Positions 32,924 through 41,646 are shown, counted from the first letter of the stretch. The stretch: 64,000 nt of DNA from Rhizobium sp. AC27/96 (GCF_001692325.1 NZ_LXKN01000075.1:1-64000); one strand, 5' to 3'. Notes: generated from the letters alone by a model not told the origin. Numbers and translations: made by a program.

Positions 32924-33919
32924 CTAGACCGCCTCGGCCAAGACAGGCGGATCGTAGCAGCAAGCATCGGTGGAGACACCCATGCTGCAGCCGCTTGCTC
33001 TCAGCGCATCCGTCACCACCTCGACGAACAGGCGGCGCAGCCACACTGCGCGGCTGTCGGCCTGGTCGACACGTCGATAGAGCATGGTCACGGGGTCGGC
33101 CGGCAGATCGAGCGGGGGCACCGAAATCGCCAGATCGTGCAGCTTCGCCATGCAGCGGGCGACGGATTCCGGCACGGTTGCAATCGCCGGAATGGCCTGC
33201 AGGGTCATCGGCAGAGCCGAGAAACGCGGCGCAGTCGCCACCACCTGACGACGATGGCCGAGGCGCGCGAGAGCGGCATCCACGTTCGTGGCTATGGTGC
33301 CTTCGATGGAGACGATCACATGCGGCGCATTGGCAAAATGCTTCAGGCTGAGTGGTGCCGTGCAGTTCAGATGGCGAGGGTCGTAGATGCAGAGCGATGC
33401 CTGCTCGAACAGCGGCGCGCGAACATGCCAGGAAGCAGGCTCATCATGCACGGAGATGCTGAAGTCGTAGGCGCCCTCGTCCAGCAGGCGCGCGGCATCG
33501 CGCCTGTCGAAAGCCACGCTGACCAGCCGCGCATTCGGCGCTTCCTGCCGCAGCCTTGCCACCAGCGGCCCGAAGAAGGAGGATTCGAGATTGTCGCACA
33601 TGCCGAGGCGGAACTCGCCCTGCCAATCCCTCGGATCGAAGGCGGCCGGCGGGCGAATGGCACGCTCGATACCGGAAAGCGCATCCTCGATCGCCGGCGC
33701 AATGGAAAGCGCCCGCGGCGTCGGCTGCAGACCGCGGCCGACGCGCACGAACAATTCGTCGTCCAGCGTCTCGCGTAGCCGACGAAGCGCGGCGGAAAGA
33801 CCCGGCTGACCAAGCAACAGACGCTCGGCCGCGCGGCTGACATTCCGCTCCTGCATCAGCACGGAAAAGGCGAGCAGCAGATTGAGATCGATTTTTCGAA
33901 GTGTCGCATCATTCATCAT
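32924..33919 (-). CDS. LysR-family transcriptional regulator
   Basis: 331 residues: winged helix (LRKIDLNLLLAFSVLMQERN, VSRAAERLLLGQPGLSAALR) and a NodD/LeuO-type effector domain (FRLGMCDNLESSFFGPLVAR). It is divergent from an MFS exporter with a dyad between them, so it most likely controls that exporter. It ends 21 nt before the GNAT gene on the same strand and may be co-transcribed with it. Confidence 0.88.
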   Translation of the reverse strand: MMNDATLRKIDLNLLLAFSVLMQERNVSRAAERLLLGQPGLSAALRRLRETLDDELFVRVGRGLQPTPRALSIAPAIEDALSGIERAIRPPAAFDPRDWQGEFRLGMCDNLESSFFGPLVARLRQEAPNARLVSVAFDRRDAARLLDEGAYDFSISVHDEPASWHVRAPLFEQASLCIYDPRHLNCTAPLSLKHFANAPHVIVSIEGTIATNVDAALARLGHRRQVVATAPRFSALPMTLQAIPAIATVPESVARCMAKLHDLAISVPPLDLPADPVTMLYRRVDQADSRAVWLRRLFVEVVTDALRASGCSMGVSTDACCYDPPVLAEAV

Positions 33920-33923
33920 CGCC

Positions 33924-33945
33924 AGTAATACCTGACATGGTTACT
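33924..33945. promoter_or_regulatory. Candidate LysR operator between LysR and MFS genes
   Basis: AGTAAtACC (33924-33932) and GGTTACT (33939-33945) form an imperfect inverted repeat 4 nt before the LysR start codon, in the 120-nt divergent gap. Binding by the LysR protein is inferred from position. Confidence 0.45.
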
Positions 33946-34039
33946 ATCAATTTGCAATAGGGTTTGAAGATGTACATTTTCTCGTTCCCTGCCGCTTTCA
34001 ACCTCCCAAGAGGCGACAGCATAGAAAGGAACGATCCCG

Positions 34040-35440
34040 ATGACTTCTTCCCAAACCCGAAGCGGGGCCGGATTGGCGTTGCTGCTTTTATGCGCCGCCA
34101 ACTTCCTGGACGCCATGGACGTCTCCACCATTGGGGTGGCCCTGCCCGCGATCCAGAAAGAGCTCGGCATGCAGGCCACTTCGCTGCAATGGGCCGTCAG
34201 CGCCTATGTGCTTGGCTATGGCGGCTTCCTGCTGCTCGGCGGCCGCGTCGCCGATCTTTTCGGCCACCGCCGCGTGTTTCTCTGGTCGCTTGCCGTCTTT
34301 GCCGCCGCCAGCATTGCCGGCGGCTTCGTCGATAGCGCCCCGACCCTGATCGCCGCGCGCCTGGTCAAGGGCATCGCCGCCGCCTTCACCGCGCCGGCAG
34401 CCCTTGCACTGCTGCTCTCCGTCTTCGCAGACGGCAAAGCCCGCGCCAAGGCGCTCGGCGTATTCTCCTCGACGGGTGCCGCCGGCTTCGTGCTCGGTAT
34501 GGTGCTCGGCGGTGCGGCAACGATCATCAGCTGGCGGGCAACCATCGTCATGGGTGCACCCGTCGCCATCCTCGCGCTGATCGTCGCCCCCCTCGTCCTG
34601 CCGCCGGACCCCAAGCGAACCGGCCCGAGCGCCCGCTTCGACTGGGCCGGCGCCATCACCATCACCCCCGGACTGCTGCTCTTCGTCTTCGGCGTCACCA
34701 ATGCCGCCGTCGACGGCTGGCAGGCATTTGCAACCTGGGGGTCGCTGGTGGCAGCCCTGGTGCTGATCCTGCTCTTCCTGCTGGTCGAATCGCGCCATAG
34801 CGATCCGATGGTGCCGCTGGCCATGTTCCGCCGCGCCAAGCTCAGCCATGCCAATGCCATCGCCGCGCTGTTCCAGGGGGCCTATGTCGGCTTCCAGTTC
34901 ATTGCGACGCTGTACTATCAGACCGTCGTCGGCTGGTCGGCCTTCGCTACCGGCTTCGCCTTTGCCATCGGCGGCGTCTGCGTCATGTTCCTTGCCCCGC
35001 GCTTCGCCGCCATCGGGCAGGCTCGCGGCACGACCCTGCTGATGACCTTCGGCGTCGGCTTGCAGGCCATCAGCTATCTCTTCTGGGCGCTGTCTGCCGG
35101 CCAGATCGATACGATCCTGCTCGTCGCCGTCTCGCAGCTGCTGCTTGGTGTCGGCTACGCCATGACCTATCCGTCCATTCAGGTCGCAGCCCTCTCCGAT
35201 ATCGAAGAGGACAAGTCGGGTCTCGCTTCAGGCATGCTGTTTGCCTCCTTCCAGATTGGCGGCGGCATCATCCTGGCGGCAGCCTCGGCCGTCTTCAGCG
35301 CAGCGCCGAGCTATGGCTGGAACCCCTATATCGCCGGCATCGGTTTCGTGACGATCCTAGCCGCCGCCATAACGCTCTTGGCCGCCGTCGGCCCGCGGAC
35401 ATCGGCTGCAAGAGGTGTCAACTACCAGGCCGCCGAATAG
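34040..35440 (+). CDS. MFS drug/metabolite exporter (DHA2-like)
   Basis: 466 residues, with 12-14 membrane segments. The N-terminus has NFLDAMDVSTIGVALPAIQK (the DHA2 motif D region) and WAVSAYVLGYGGFLLLGGRV. Motif A is GGRVADLFGHRRVF, and motif C is GFVLGMVLGGAATI. Family members export drugs or hydrophobic compounds using the proton gradient. Divergent LysR gene and dyad suggest inducible expression. Confidence 0.88.
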   Translation: MTSSQTRSGAGLALLLLCAANFLDAMDVSTIGVALPAIQKELGMQATSLQWAVSAYVLGYGGFLLLGGRVADLFGHRRVFLWSLAVFAAASIAGGFVDSAPTLIAARLVKGIAAAFTAPAALALLLSVFADGKARAKALGVFSSTGAAGFVLGMVLGGAATIISWRATIVMGAPVAILALIVAPLVLPPDPKRTGPSARFDWAGAITITPGLLLFVFGVTNAAVDGWQAFATWGSLVAALVLILLFLLVESRHSDPMVPLAMFRRAKLSHANAIAALFQGAYVGFQFIATLYYQTVVGWSAFATGFAFAIGGVCVMFLAPRFAAIGQARGTTLLMTFGVGLQAISYLFWALSAGQIDTILLVAVSQLLLGVGYAMTYPSIQVAALSDIEEDKSGLASGMLFASFQIGGGIILAAASAVFSAAPSYGWNPYIAGIGFVTILAAAITLLAAVGPRTSAARGVNYQAAE

Positions 35441-35453
35441 GCCCCAAGATCGC

Positions 35454-35477
35454 GACCCGCTCGTCAATGAGCGGGTC
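35454..35477. terminator. Terminator hairpin between convergent MFS and sigma-factor genes
   Basis: GACCCGCTC (35454-35462) and GAGCGGGTC (35469-35477) pair perfectly around a 6-nt loop, followed by CATTCTTTTC. It is 9 nt from the stop of the sigma gene and 14 nt from that of the MFS gene, so it can serve both. Confidence 0.7.
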
Positions 35478-35485
35478 CATTCTTT

Positions 35486-36748
35486 TCAGGTGGATGCCGC
35501 CTCGGCGGCCCGACGCATCAACAGATCGCGCTCCCGCTGATTTCCGGCAAGTGCCGCCGCCGCCTCGAAGGCACAGCGTGCCTGATCATAACGACCAAGC
35601 TTGTAGAGAAGATCGCCCCGAACGCTGGGCAGGAGATGATAGGTCTTCAATGCCGGTTCATGCGCAAGCTTCTCTATGATTTCCAATGCCGCCGCCGGAC
35701 CATCGACCATGCCGATGGCAACCGCACGATTGAGCTCGACGATGGGCGAGTGCAGGACGGCCGCAAGCTCCGCATAGAGATCGGCGATGCCCCTCCAGTC
35801 GGTTTCCCTCGCCGTCGGCGCCCTAGCATGGCAGGCAATGATTGCGGCTTGCAGGGCATAGGCGCCACCCGAGCCGCCAAGCTCCCGCACCCGCACCAGC
35901 GCCTGTAAGCCGCGATGGATCTGCAGTTGGTCCCAGAGCGCGCGGTTCTGATCGAGCAGCAGGATCGGGTCGCCGGCAGCATCCGTCCGCGCCGCCGCGC
36001 GCGAAGCGTTCAATTCCATCAGGGCAAGCAGCGCATAGGCCTCCGGCTCCCGTGGAGCCACCGATGTCAGCACCCGCCCCAGTCTCAGTGCCTCGTTGCA
36101 GAGCTGCAGCCGCAGCCAGTTTTCGCCGCGCGCCGCCGTATAGCCTTCGTTGAAGATCAGGTAGACGACCTCCAGCACTGTAGCCAGCCGTTGCGACAGT
36201 TCCTCGCCATGCGGTGTTTCGTAAGACAATCCCGAGTCTGAAAGCGTCCGTTTAGCGCGAACGATGCGCTGGGCGATCGTCGCTTCCGGGAGAAGAAAGG
36301 CGCGGGCTATTTCCTCGGTCGTCAGTCCGCAAACCATCCGCAAGGCCAACGCCACGCGCGCCTCGCGCGATAGCAGCGGATGGCAGGCGGTAAACACCAG
36401 GCGCAGCATCTCATCGCCGATATCGTCGTCCAGCCCAGCGTCGAGATCCGGCATGGCCTGCTGATCCTCTTCCATGTCCCGGGCGATCATGTCGTGCTTG
36501 CGCTCGAGCATCTGGCGACGGCGCAGATGATCGAGTGCCCGGCGTTTGGCCGTCGCCATTAGCCAGGCACCGGGCCGTTCGGGAATTCCCGCTTGCGGCC
36601 AGCGTTCCAGGGCTGCAATCAGAGCCTCCTGCGTCAGATCTTCGGCCAGCGGCACATCGCGCAGCATCCTTGCCAAGCTGGTGATCAGCCTGGGCTGCTC
36701 GATCCGCCATACGGCGAGGATCGCCCGATGGGTGGCGGCGGCCGTCAC
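35486..36748 (-). CDS. ECF sigma factor of the ECF42 type with C-terminal extension
   Basis: 420 residues from a GTG start. Sigma region 2: ITSLARMLRDVPLAEDLTQE ALIAALERWP; region 4: VALALRMVCGLTTEEIARAF LLPEATIAQR. After that comes a ~230-residue helical (TPR-like) C-terminal domain containing NEALRLGRVLTSVAPREPEA and LYKLGRYDQARCAFEAAAAL, which is the hallmark of ECF42. In that group the extension replaces an anti-sigma factor and the sigma gene travels with a DGPF (YciI-like) gene, as it does here, 31 nt upstream. It probably autoregulates its own operon; the signal is not known. Confidence 0.88.
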   Translation of the reverse strand: MTAAATHRAILAVWRIEQPRLITSLARMLRDVPLAEDLTQEALIAALERWPQAGIPERPGAWLMATAKRRALDHLRRRQMLERKHDMIARDMEEDQQAMPDLDAGLDDDIGDEMLRLVFTACHPLLSREARVALALRMVCGLTTEEIARAFLLPEATIAQRIVRAKRTLSDSGLSYETPHGEELSQRLATVLEVVYLIFNEGYTAARGENWLRLQLCNEALRLGRVLTSVAPREPEAYALLALMELNASRAAARTDAAGDPILLLDQNRALWDQLQIHRGLQALVRVRELGGSGGAYALQAAIIACHARAPTARETDWRGIADLYAELAAVLHSPIVELNRAVAIGMVDGPAAALEIIEKLAHEPALKTYHLLPSVRGDLLYKLGRYDQARCAFEAAAALAGNQRERDLLMRRAAEAAST

Positions 36749-36779
36749 GACCGCCTGTCCCGGTCGCTAGTCGTCAGCC

Positions 36780-37172
36780 TCAAAGGGCGGCATCGGCAAG
36801 AGGATCGCAGACTGCTTCCGTGCCATGCTCGAAATAGGCGCGCACTTCGCATGTTCCCTCCCAGCCGGGCATGAAATCCTTGTGCAGCTGCATGAATTCG
36901 ACCGCCAGCGCCACGGCCTCTTCCTTGCTCTGCAGCTCGAAGATCGCATAACCGCCGACGACTTCCTTGGCCTCGACGAAAGGCCCGTCGATGACACGCA
37001 GTTCCCGATCCTTGATGGTGACACGCGCGCCGGTCGCAAGCGGCATCAGGCCCGCCGTGTCGAGCATCCGGCCGGCTTTGATCTCCCGGTCGGCAAGCTT
37101 GTTGATGGCCGCAGCAAGCTCTGGCGAAGGCTGCAGGAAATCGGTGGCAGTGACGATAGACATGAAACGCAT
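36780..37172 (-). CDS. DGPF-motif YCII-related protein (ECF42 partner)
   Basis: 130 residues from ATG 37172 with AAAGGA upstream; the frame extends to 37337 without family similarity. It contains ELRVIDGPFVEAKEVVGGYA, the DGPF motif that names the family, and the strand FMSIVTATDFLQPSPELAAA. Dimeric alpha-beta-barrel fold; biochemical role unsettled. It forms an operon with the ECF42 sigma factor, in the usual order (DGPF first). Confidence 0.86.
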   Translation of the reverse strand: MRFMSIVTATDFLQPSPELAAAINKLADREIKAGRMLDTAGLMPLATGARVTIKDRELRVIDGPFVEAKEVVGGYAIFELQSKEEAVALAVEFMQLHKDFMPGWEGTCEVRAYFEHGTEAVCDPLADAAL

Positions 37173-37546
37173 GGGGCTGTTCCTTTGAAAGCGAGCCGCT
37201 TGCACCATTGCAGCGCGATCATCCCGCTCATATCGACGACGAAGCAGGCAGCTTAAAATCGACAGGCACTGTGAAAAAAATCGCAATCGCTTCCAGAACG
37301 CGGCAAAAATCCTGCCGCCGCCCCAATTTATCAGCATCGAAAAGGCGGAGGCAACATCAAGAAAGATGTCGAATCCCCTCGCATTCAGGGCTTCTCAAAC
37401 TGCCGGATCGGCTTTGTTGACTTCCCACAATCCTTGCAAGATGGTGGGGCCGAATTGGACCTGCGGATTTTGGACTATCCGGCGCTTCCCCCAGGGGCAC
37501 GGTCTTCCACAAGGTTTCGCAGACAACACGGCGGGAGCTCGTTTCT
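37173..37546. other. Intergenic region upstream of the DGPF-sigma operon and the VOC gene
   Basis: About 370 nt without a supportable gene; short frames here are shadows. It must hold the divergent promoters for the ECF42 operon and for the VOC gene. The only signal seen is GGGAG at 37532-37536, the VOC ribosome site. I could not identify a -35/-10 pair for the sigma factor's own promoter with confidence. Confidence 0.45.
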
Positions 37547-37924
37547 ATGTTCGACCACATCTCGATCGGCGTCAAAGACCTGGCGCGGGCGCAGCAATTT
37601 TATGACGCGGCACTTTCGCCACTTGGCTATGAGCGCCTGACCAATTTCGACGGCACGGTCGGGTATGGCCCGGAACGCGCCCAGTTCTGGGTGAGCGAAG
37701 TGGAGCATCCGGTGCCCGCCGATCGCGGCTCGGGCCTGCATTTCTGTTTCGTCGCGCCGAGCCGGGAAGCCGTCGATGCCTTCTATGCCGCCGGCATCGC
37801 CAATGGCGGCGAAGACAATGGCTCGCCCGGCATCAGGCCGGATTACAGCCAGTTCTACTACGCAGCTTTCGTCATCGATCCCGATGGCTATCGGCTGGAA
37901 GCCTATTTCAAGACCGGTGAATAG
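37547..37924 (+). CDS. VOC-family (glyoxalase/dioxygenase fold) protein
   Basis: 125 residues: MFDHISIGVKDLARAQQFYD with the metal-binding His4, GSGLHFCFVAPSREAVDAFY, and AAFVIDPDGYRLEAYFK with the C-terminal Glu. Single-domain VOC proteins act as dimers in isomerisation, epoxide opening or drug sequestration. The substrate is unknown. It is transcribed alone. Confidence 0.87.
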   Translation: MFDHISIGVKDLARAQQFYDAALSPLGYERLTNFDGTVGYGPERAQFWVSEVEHPVPADRGSGLHFCFVAPSREAVDAFYAAGIANGGEDNGSPGIRPDYSQFYYAAFVIDPDGYRLEAYFKTGE

Positions 37925-38012
37925 CCGCAATATCGCGACCTGACCGGACCGCTGGGCCTTGCCCGGCGGCTACCGGACAATTCGTTAATTTCATTGGGCA
38001 TTTTATCTTTCA

Positions 38013-38056
38013 GGCTGCTGTCAGGCTTCTGTCGTAGAGGACGCCTGACAGCAGCC
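38013..38056. repeat. Perfect inverted repeat with 14-bp arms
   Basis: GGCTGCTGTCAGGC (38013-38026) and GCCTGACAGCAGCC (38043-38056) are exact reverse complements with a 16-nt spacer, in the gap between the VOC and PAP2 genes. There is no U tract downstream on the plus strand; on the minus strand it is followed by TGAAAGATAAAA. Possible terminator, mRNA-stabilising structure or binding site. Confidence 0.6.
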
Positions 38057-38107
38057 GTTCCAGTTTTTTGAACACCAGCGGACGCTTGTCTCGGATTTAT
38101 TCAGACA

Positions 38108-38896
38108 ATGGCCGGCGTTCCGATGTTCGATAATTACAATGACGCAGCATATGCAAAGCGAACGGCCCCGGTCAGCAGATCCCTTATAGCGTTTCTTGCG
38201 CTGTTCACACTTTGGTGGCTGCTGCTGTTCTTCTTCAATCGCTTCCCCGGCATCGATCTTTCCGTCGCCCAAAGCACGTTCACCGCGTCACCTTGTGCGT
38301 CATCGACCCGCGTGGGCGAAATCTGCGGCACCTTTGCCCTTGCCAAGAACCCTATTCTAAAGATCTTGCGGGGCATAACCCTGGCGCTGCCCTACATCGC
38401 CATTGTCTCCCTGCTGGCGACCTTGGTGATGTCGTGGCGTCGACACGGCGCGGCTTGGCGCACACTCAAGACGGATCAATACATTGCCGCCCTGCTCTCC
38501 CTTGCCATTGGCTGCGGCCTCATCGTCAATACGCTGCTGAAAGGCTATTCCGGCAGACCAAGGCCACGCAGCACCGATCTATTCGGCGGCGGACTGGATT
38601 TTGTCCAGGCAGGCTCCTTTGCCGGCAAATGCCTCGGAAATTGCTCCTTCGTTTCCGGTGAGGCATCGTCCGGCGGCTGGCTGCTCTGTCTCGTGCTGCT
38701 CTTGCCGCCGCGCCTGCGTTTTCCGGTCGGCATTCCCCTTGCCGCCCTCTCGATCATGATGCCGTTCATGCGCGTGTTCACCGGCGCTCATTACCTGTCG
38801 GACGCCGTTCTCGGCTGGCTTCTGTCGCTGGTGGTTTTTGCCGCGGCCATGGCGGTTATCGATTTCATGCGATCGGCATCATCCACCCGGGCCTGA
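38108..38896 (+). CDS. PAP2-family membrane phosphatase (lipid A / lipid phosphatase-like)
   Basis: 262 residues with about six membrane segments. The three phosphatase motifs are visible: KGYSGRPRPRST (motif 1), SFVSGEASSGG (motif 2, PSGH variant) and RVFTGAHYLSDAVLGW (motif 3 with catalytic His and Asp). LpxE/LpxF-like enzymes of this family remove phosphate from lipid A on the periplasmic face. The nearby EptA, which adds phosphoethanolamine, supports an envelope-lipid role, but undecaprenyl-PP or phosphatidylglycerophosphate are other possible substrates. The start could also be ATG 38123. Its 3' end is 12 nt from the convergent response-regulator gene. Confidence 0.82.
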   Translation: MAGVPMFDNYNDAAYAKRTAPVSRSLIAFLALFTLWWLLLFFFNRFPGIDLSVAQSTFTASPCASSTRVGEICGTFALAKNPILKILRGITLALPYIAIVSLLATLVMSWRRHGAAWRTLKTDQYIAALLSLAIGCGLIVNTLLKGYSGRPRPRSTDLFGGGLDFVQAGSFAGKCLGNCSFVSGEASSGGWLLCLVLLLPPRLRFPVGIPLAALSIMMPFMRVFTGAHYLSDAVLGWLLSLVVFAAAMAVIDFMRSASSTRA

Positions 38897-38908
38897 GACC
38901 GGTAGGGT

Positions 38909-39295
38909 TCATCCGGCATTGCGCAGCCTGACGCGCGCTCCCCATTTGCCTGCCTTGCGCACACGAGCGGTCATCTCCGCAAGTCCAAAGGGCTTCACGA
39001 GATAGTCGACGGCACCGATACCGACGGCCGTCATCCGGTCCGATAGCTGATCATAGGCCGACATTACGATCACCGGCGTCGAATTTCCAAGCGTTTCCAT
39101 ATGCTTCAGCAAGTCGAGACCGCTTCCATCGGGCAGCCGGAGATCAAGAAGAATGACATCATGGCCTTCATGGACGACCGCGGCGAAAGCCGATTCCAGC
39201 GTCATCGACCAATCGGCCGACCAGCCTTCCGCGCGCAAGTGATCCTGCACGGCATTGCCGATCGTTGGATCGTCCTCCACCAATAAAACCCGCAC
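38909..39295 (-). CDS. Receiver-only response regulator (OmpR-type, DNA-binding domain missing)
   Basis: 128 residues from GTG 39295 (VRVLLVEDDPTIGNAVQDHL), preceded by GGGGG. A complete receiver: acidic pair EDD, phospho-acceptor Asp in VILLDLRLPDGSG, Thr/Ser switch in VIVMSAYDQ, and Lys in YLVKPFGLAEMTARVR. The sequence is like the QseB/PmrA branch, but it stops at AGKWGARVRLRNAG right after the receiver, where those proteins continue with a winged helix. The stop lies 12 nt from the convergent PAP2 gene. It is either a truncated regulator or a single-domain receiver; no sensor kinase is adjacent. Confidence 0.75.
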   Translation of the reverse strand: MRVLLVEDDPTIGNAVQDHLRAEGWSADWSMTLESAFAAVVHEGHDVILLDLRLPDGSGLDLLKHMETLGNSTPVIVMSAYDQLSDRMTAVGIGAVDYLVKPFGLAEMTARVRKAGKWGARVRLRNAG

Positions 39296-39430
39296 GGTTG
39301 CGCCCCCGGTTGCAATCACGGACCTATGATCGGGATTTCTGACGACGACCTGAAATTCAGCCGGCAATGCCACAAAAAGCAAAGCGAATATAAGCCGGCG
39401 CGCAAACAGCTGTGTTCAAGCGTCCGTCGT

Positions 39431-39446
39431 TCAGGTAAATGTCAGG
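39431..39446. promoter_or_regulatory. Direct repeat upstream of eptA (OmpR-type spacing)
   Basis: TCAGG occurs at 39431-39435 and again at 39442-39446, an 11-bp period, about 80 nt before eptA in the divergent gap. Tandem half-sites one helical turn apart are typical for PmrA/OmpR-family regulators. Only two short copies are seen, so this is tentative. Confidence 0.3.
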
Positions 39447-39524
39447 AATGGTCGCCACGGTAGACGGCTTTAGTAATCAAAGCTGCGCCCTGCGGCAGGG
39501 GTATTCCGGTCCCGCCGACAGCAC

Positions 39525-41207
39525 ATGCTTCGGAGAAAACCATTGAACGATAATAACGCTTCATCTGGCCGACGTTTCGTCAGGCCAGCCATCGGCAGCG
39601 TCACACTGTGCCTTATAACCACCCTTTATGTACTTCTTGTGACAAACCAGACCTTCTGGGCGAAGGCCTATGTCTATTTCATCACCTCGGAGCCCCTTGC
39701 CTTCGTCGCCTTCGTGGCGGGCATTTCCGCTGCGATCTTTGCGCTCTTCACGTTATTTTCGGCAAAATACATCACCAAGCCGGCCCTGATATTCTTCGTG
39801 CTGGTGGCATCGGTATCCTCCTGGTTCAACGACCAGTTCGGCGTGATCATCGACAAGGAAATGATCCGCAATGCCGCCGTCTCGACAGGCGCGGAAGCCG
39901 GGCACCTGATCACGACGCGCTTCGCCATGCATGTGCTACTGACCGGTGTTCTGCCGGCGCTGGTGATCATATGGGTGCGGATCATCCATCGCCCCATCCT
40001 CTGGAAGCTCGTCTATAACACCGCCGTCATTCTCGCCTGTGCCGCCGTCTTCGTCGCCGCGGGCACCACCTTCTACAAGACCTATGCCGGTGTCGGCCGC
40101 GCGCATCGCGACCTGTTGGATACCCTCAATCCCGTAGTGCCGATCGCCAGCGTGGTGCGCTACGGCATCGACATGCAGAGGAACGCCAACGTCGTCGCCG
40201 GCCCTCTCGGGACGGACGCCCGCAAGGTCGGCGCGGTCGACAACGGCAAGCCGCGCGTAACGATCATCGTGGCGGGAGAGACCGCCCGTGCGCAGAACTT
40301 TTCGCTCGGCGGCTACAGCAAGGAAACCAACCCGGAACTGGCGAAGCGCAATGTCGTCTACTTCCCCAACACCAGCAGTTGCGGCACGGCGACTGCTACC
40401 TCGATACCCTGTCTTTTCTCGGTCTACACACGAGGACAATATAACCATCGCAAGGGGCTGGAGACGGAAAACCTGCTCGACGTGCTGACCCACGCCAAGG
40501 TCGATGTAACCTGGCTGGACAATGATACCGGCAGCTACAATGTGACCGACCGCGTTTCCTACACCTATCTGCCGCCTTCGGCCGATCCGCGCTTCTGCAA
40601 GGACGGCGAATGCAAGGACGAAATCCTCGTCGACAAGGTCGATGGCTGGCTCGACAAGGTAAAGGGAGATAGCGTCCTGGTGCTGCATCAGCTCGGCAGC
40701 CATGGCCCGGCTTACTATCAGCGCTATCCGGAAGAATTCCGCCGCTTCAAGCCCGATTGCCGTTCAAACGATTTCAGCTCCTGCTCGCAGGAAGAGATCA
40801 CCAATGCCTATGACAACACGATCCTCTATACGGATCACATCGTCTCGATGGTCATAGACAAGCTGAAGGCTCGCTCGAACTCCGTATCCGGCGCCGTCCT
40901 CTACTTCTCCGATCATGGCGAATCGCTCGGCGAGAACGGCATCTACCTGCACGGCACGCCCTATATCATCGCCCCGGCACAGCAGACGCACGTGCCGATG
41001 CTCGTGTGGATGGCTGACGATCTGGCAAAGACGGGCGGCTACGACATGGCCTGCCTGTCCAAGAATGCAGCCACCGGCACGCACTCCCACGACAACATCT
41101 TCCACAGTGTTCTTGGAATGATGGACGTCTCGACGAAGGTCTATGATCCCAGCCTGGACGTGTTTGCCGCCTGCCGTACACCGTCAAACAAGCTGGCGCA
41201 GAACTGA
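39525..41207 (+). CDS. eptA: Phosphoethanolamine-lipid A transferase
   Basis: 560 residues: five N-terminal membrane segments (VTLCLITTLYVLLVTNQTFW onwards) then a periplasmic sulfatase-fold domain. The catalytic Thr is in VAGETARAQNFSLGGY; Zn ligands lie in YFSDHGESLGENGIYLHG and HSHDNIFHS. The disulphide cysteines are present (SSCGTATATSIPC, CKDGECKD, DCRSNDFSSC). It transfers phosphoethanolamine from phosphatidylethanolamine to lipid A phosphates, lowering sensitivity to cationic peptides. It is divergent from the receiver gene and near a PAP2 phosphatase, forming an envelope modification cluster. Confidence 0.94.
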   Translation: MLRRKPLNDNNASSGRRFVRPAIGSVTLCLITTLYVLLVTNQTFWAKAYVYFITSEPLAFVAFVAGISAAIFALFTLFSAKYITKPALIFFVLVASVSSWFNDQFGVIIDKEMIRNAAVSTGAEAGHLITTRFAMHVLLTGVLPALVIIWVRIIHRPILWKLVYNTAVILACAAVFVAAGTTFYKTYAGVGRAHRDLLDTLNPVVPIASVVRYGIDMQRNANVVAGPLGTDARKVGAVDNGKPRVTIIVAGETARAQNFSLGGYSKETNPELAKRNVVYFPNTSSCGTATATSIPCLFSVYTRGQYNHRKGLETENLLDVLTHAKVDVTWLDNDTGSYNVTDRVSYTYLPPSADPRFCKDGECKDEILVDKVDGWLDKVKGDSVLVLHQLGSHGPAYYQRYPEEFRRFKPDCRSNDFSSCSQEEITNAYDNTILYTDHIVSMVIDKLKARSNSVSGAVLYFSDHGESLGENGIYLHGTPYIIAPAQQTHVPMLVWMADDLAKTGGYDMACLSKNAATGTHSHDNIFHSVLGMMDVSTKVYDPSLDVFAACRTPSNKLAQN

Positions 41208-41226
41208 CACGCGCCACGCAGTAACC

Positions 41227-41269
41227 GGCAGCCCCGTTCCGGCGGGGCTGCCAAGCAATCGGGATTGCT
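41227..41269. terminator. Two tandem hairpins between convergent eptA and cupin genes
   Basis: GGCAGCCCC/GGGGCTGCC (41227-41235 and 41244-41252, perfect 9 bp), then AGCAATC/GATTGCT (41254-41260 and 41263-41269, perfect 7 bp). No long T tract; probably a bidirectional stop/stabiliser. Confidence 0.65.
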
Positions 41270-41646
41270 CAAAGCCGCTTTGGCTGTCTGACGGTCCGCT
41301 CGTTTTCCACATTGCCGGTATTGAGCGTCGTATTCCGCTCGAAGAGCACGACCTCGCATGTCGGCTCGGCGACCGGGCAATGCTCCACGCCATGCGGCAC
41401 GATGATGTATTCGCCCGGGCCAAGCACGATATCGCCGCCATTCTCCTCATGCAGCTTCATGCGCAGCGTGCCCTTGACGACGAAGAACAGCTCATCCTCC
41501 TCTTCATGATGATGCCAATGGAAGGCGCCATCCAGCTTGACGAGCTTCACCTGAAAATCGTTGATGTCGCCGCCGACACGCGGGCTCCACGTCTCGTCAA
41601 AAGCGGCAAAAGCCTTGGTAAGATTGACCTTTTTCAGTGCAACCAT
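41269..41646 (-). CDS. Cupin-domain protein
   Basis: 125 residues: metal site HWHHHEEEDELFFVVKGTLRMK and second motif GEYIIVPHGVEHCPVAEPTC, close in style to small cupins annotated as mannose-6-phosphate-isomerase-like. ATG 41646 (MVALKKVNLTKAFAAFDETW) is the natural start. It is transcribed alone. No substrate can be inferred. Confidence 0.87.
   Translation of the reverse strand: MVALKKVNLTKAFAAFDETWSPRVGGDINDFQVKLVKLDGAFHWHHHEEEDELFFVVKGTLRMKLHEENGGDIVLGPGEYIIVPHGVEHCPVAEPTCEVVLFERNTTLNTGNVENERTVRQPKRL

Noticed and set aside
37366..37605. 79-codon frame overlapping the VOC start
   Set aside because: Different frame from the VOC gene, no RBS and no recognisable sequence; treated as a shadow in an intergenic region.
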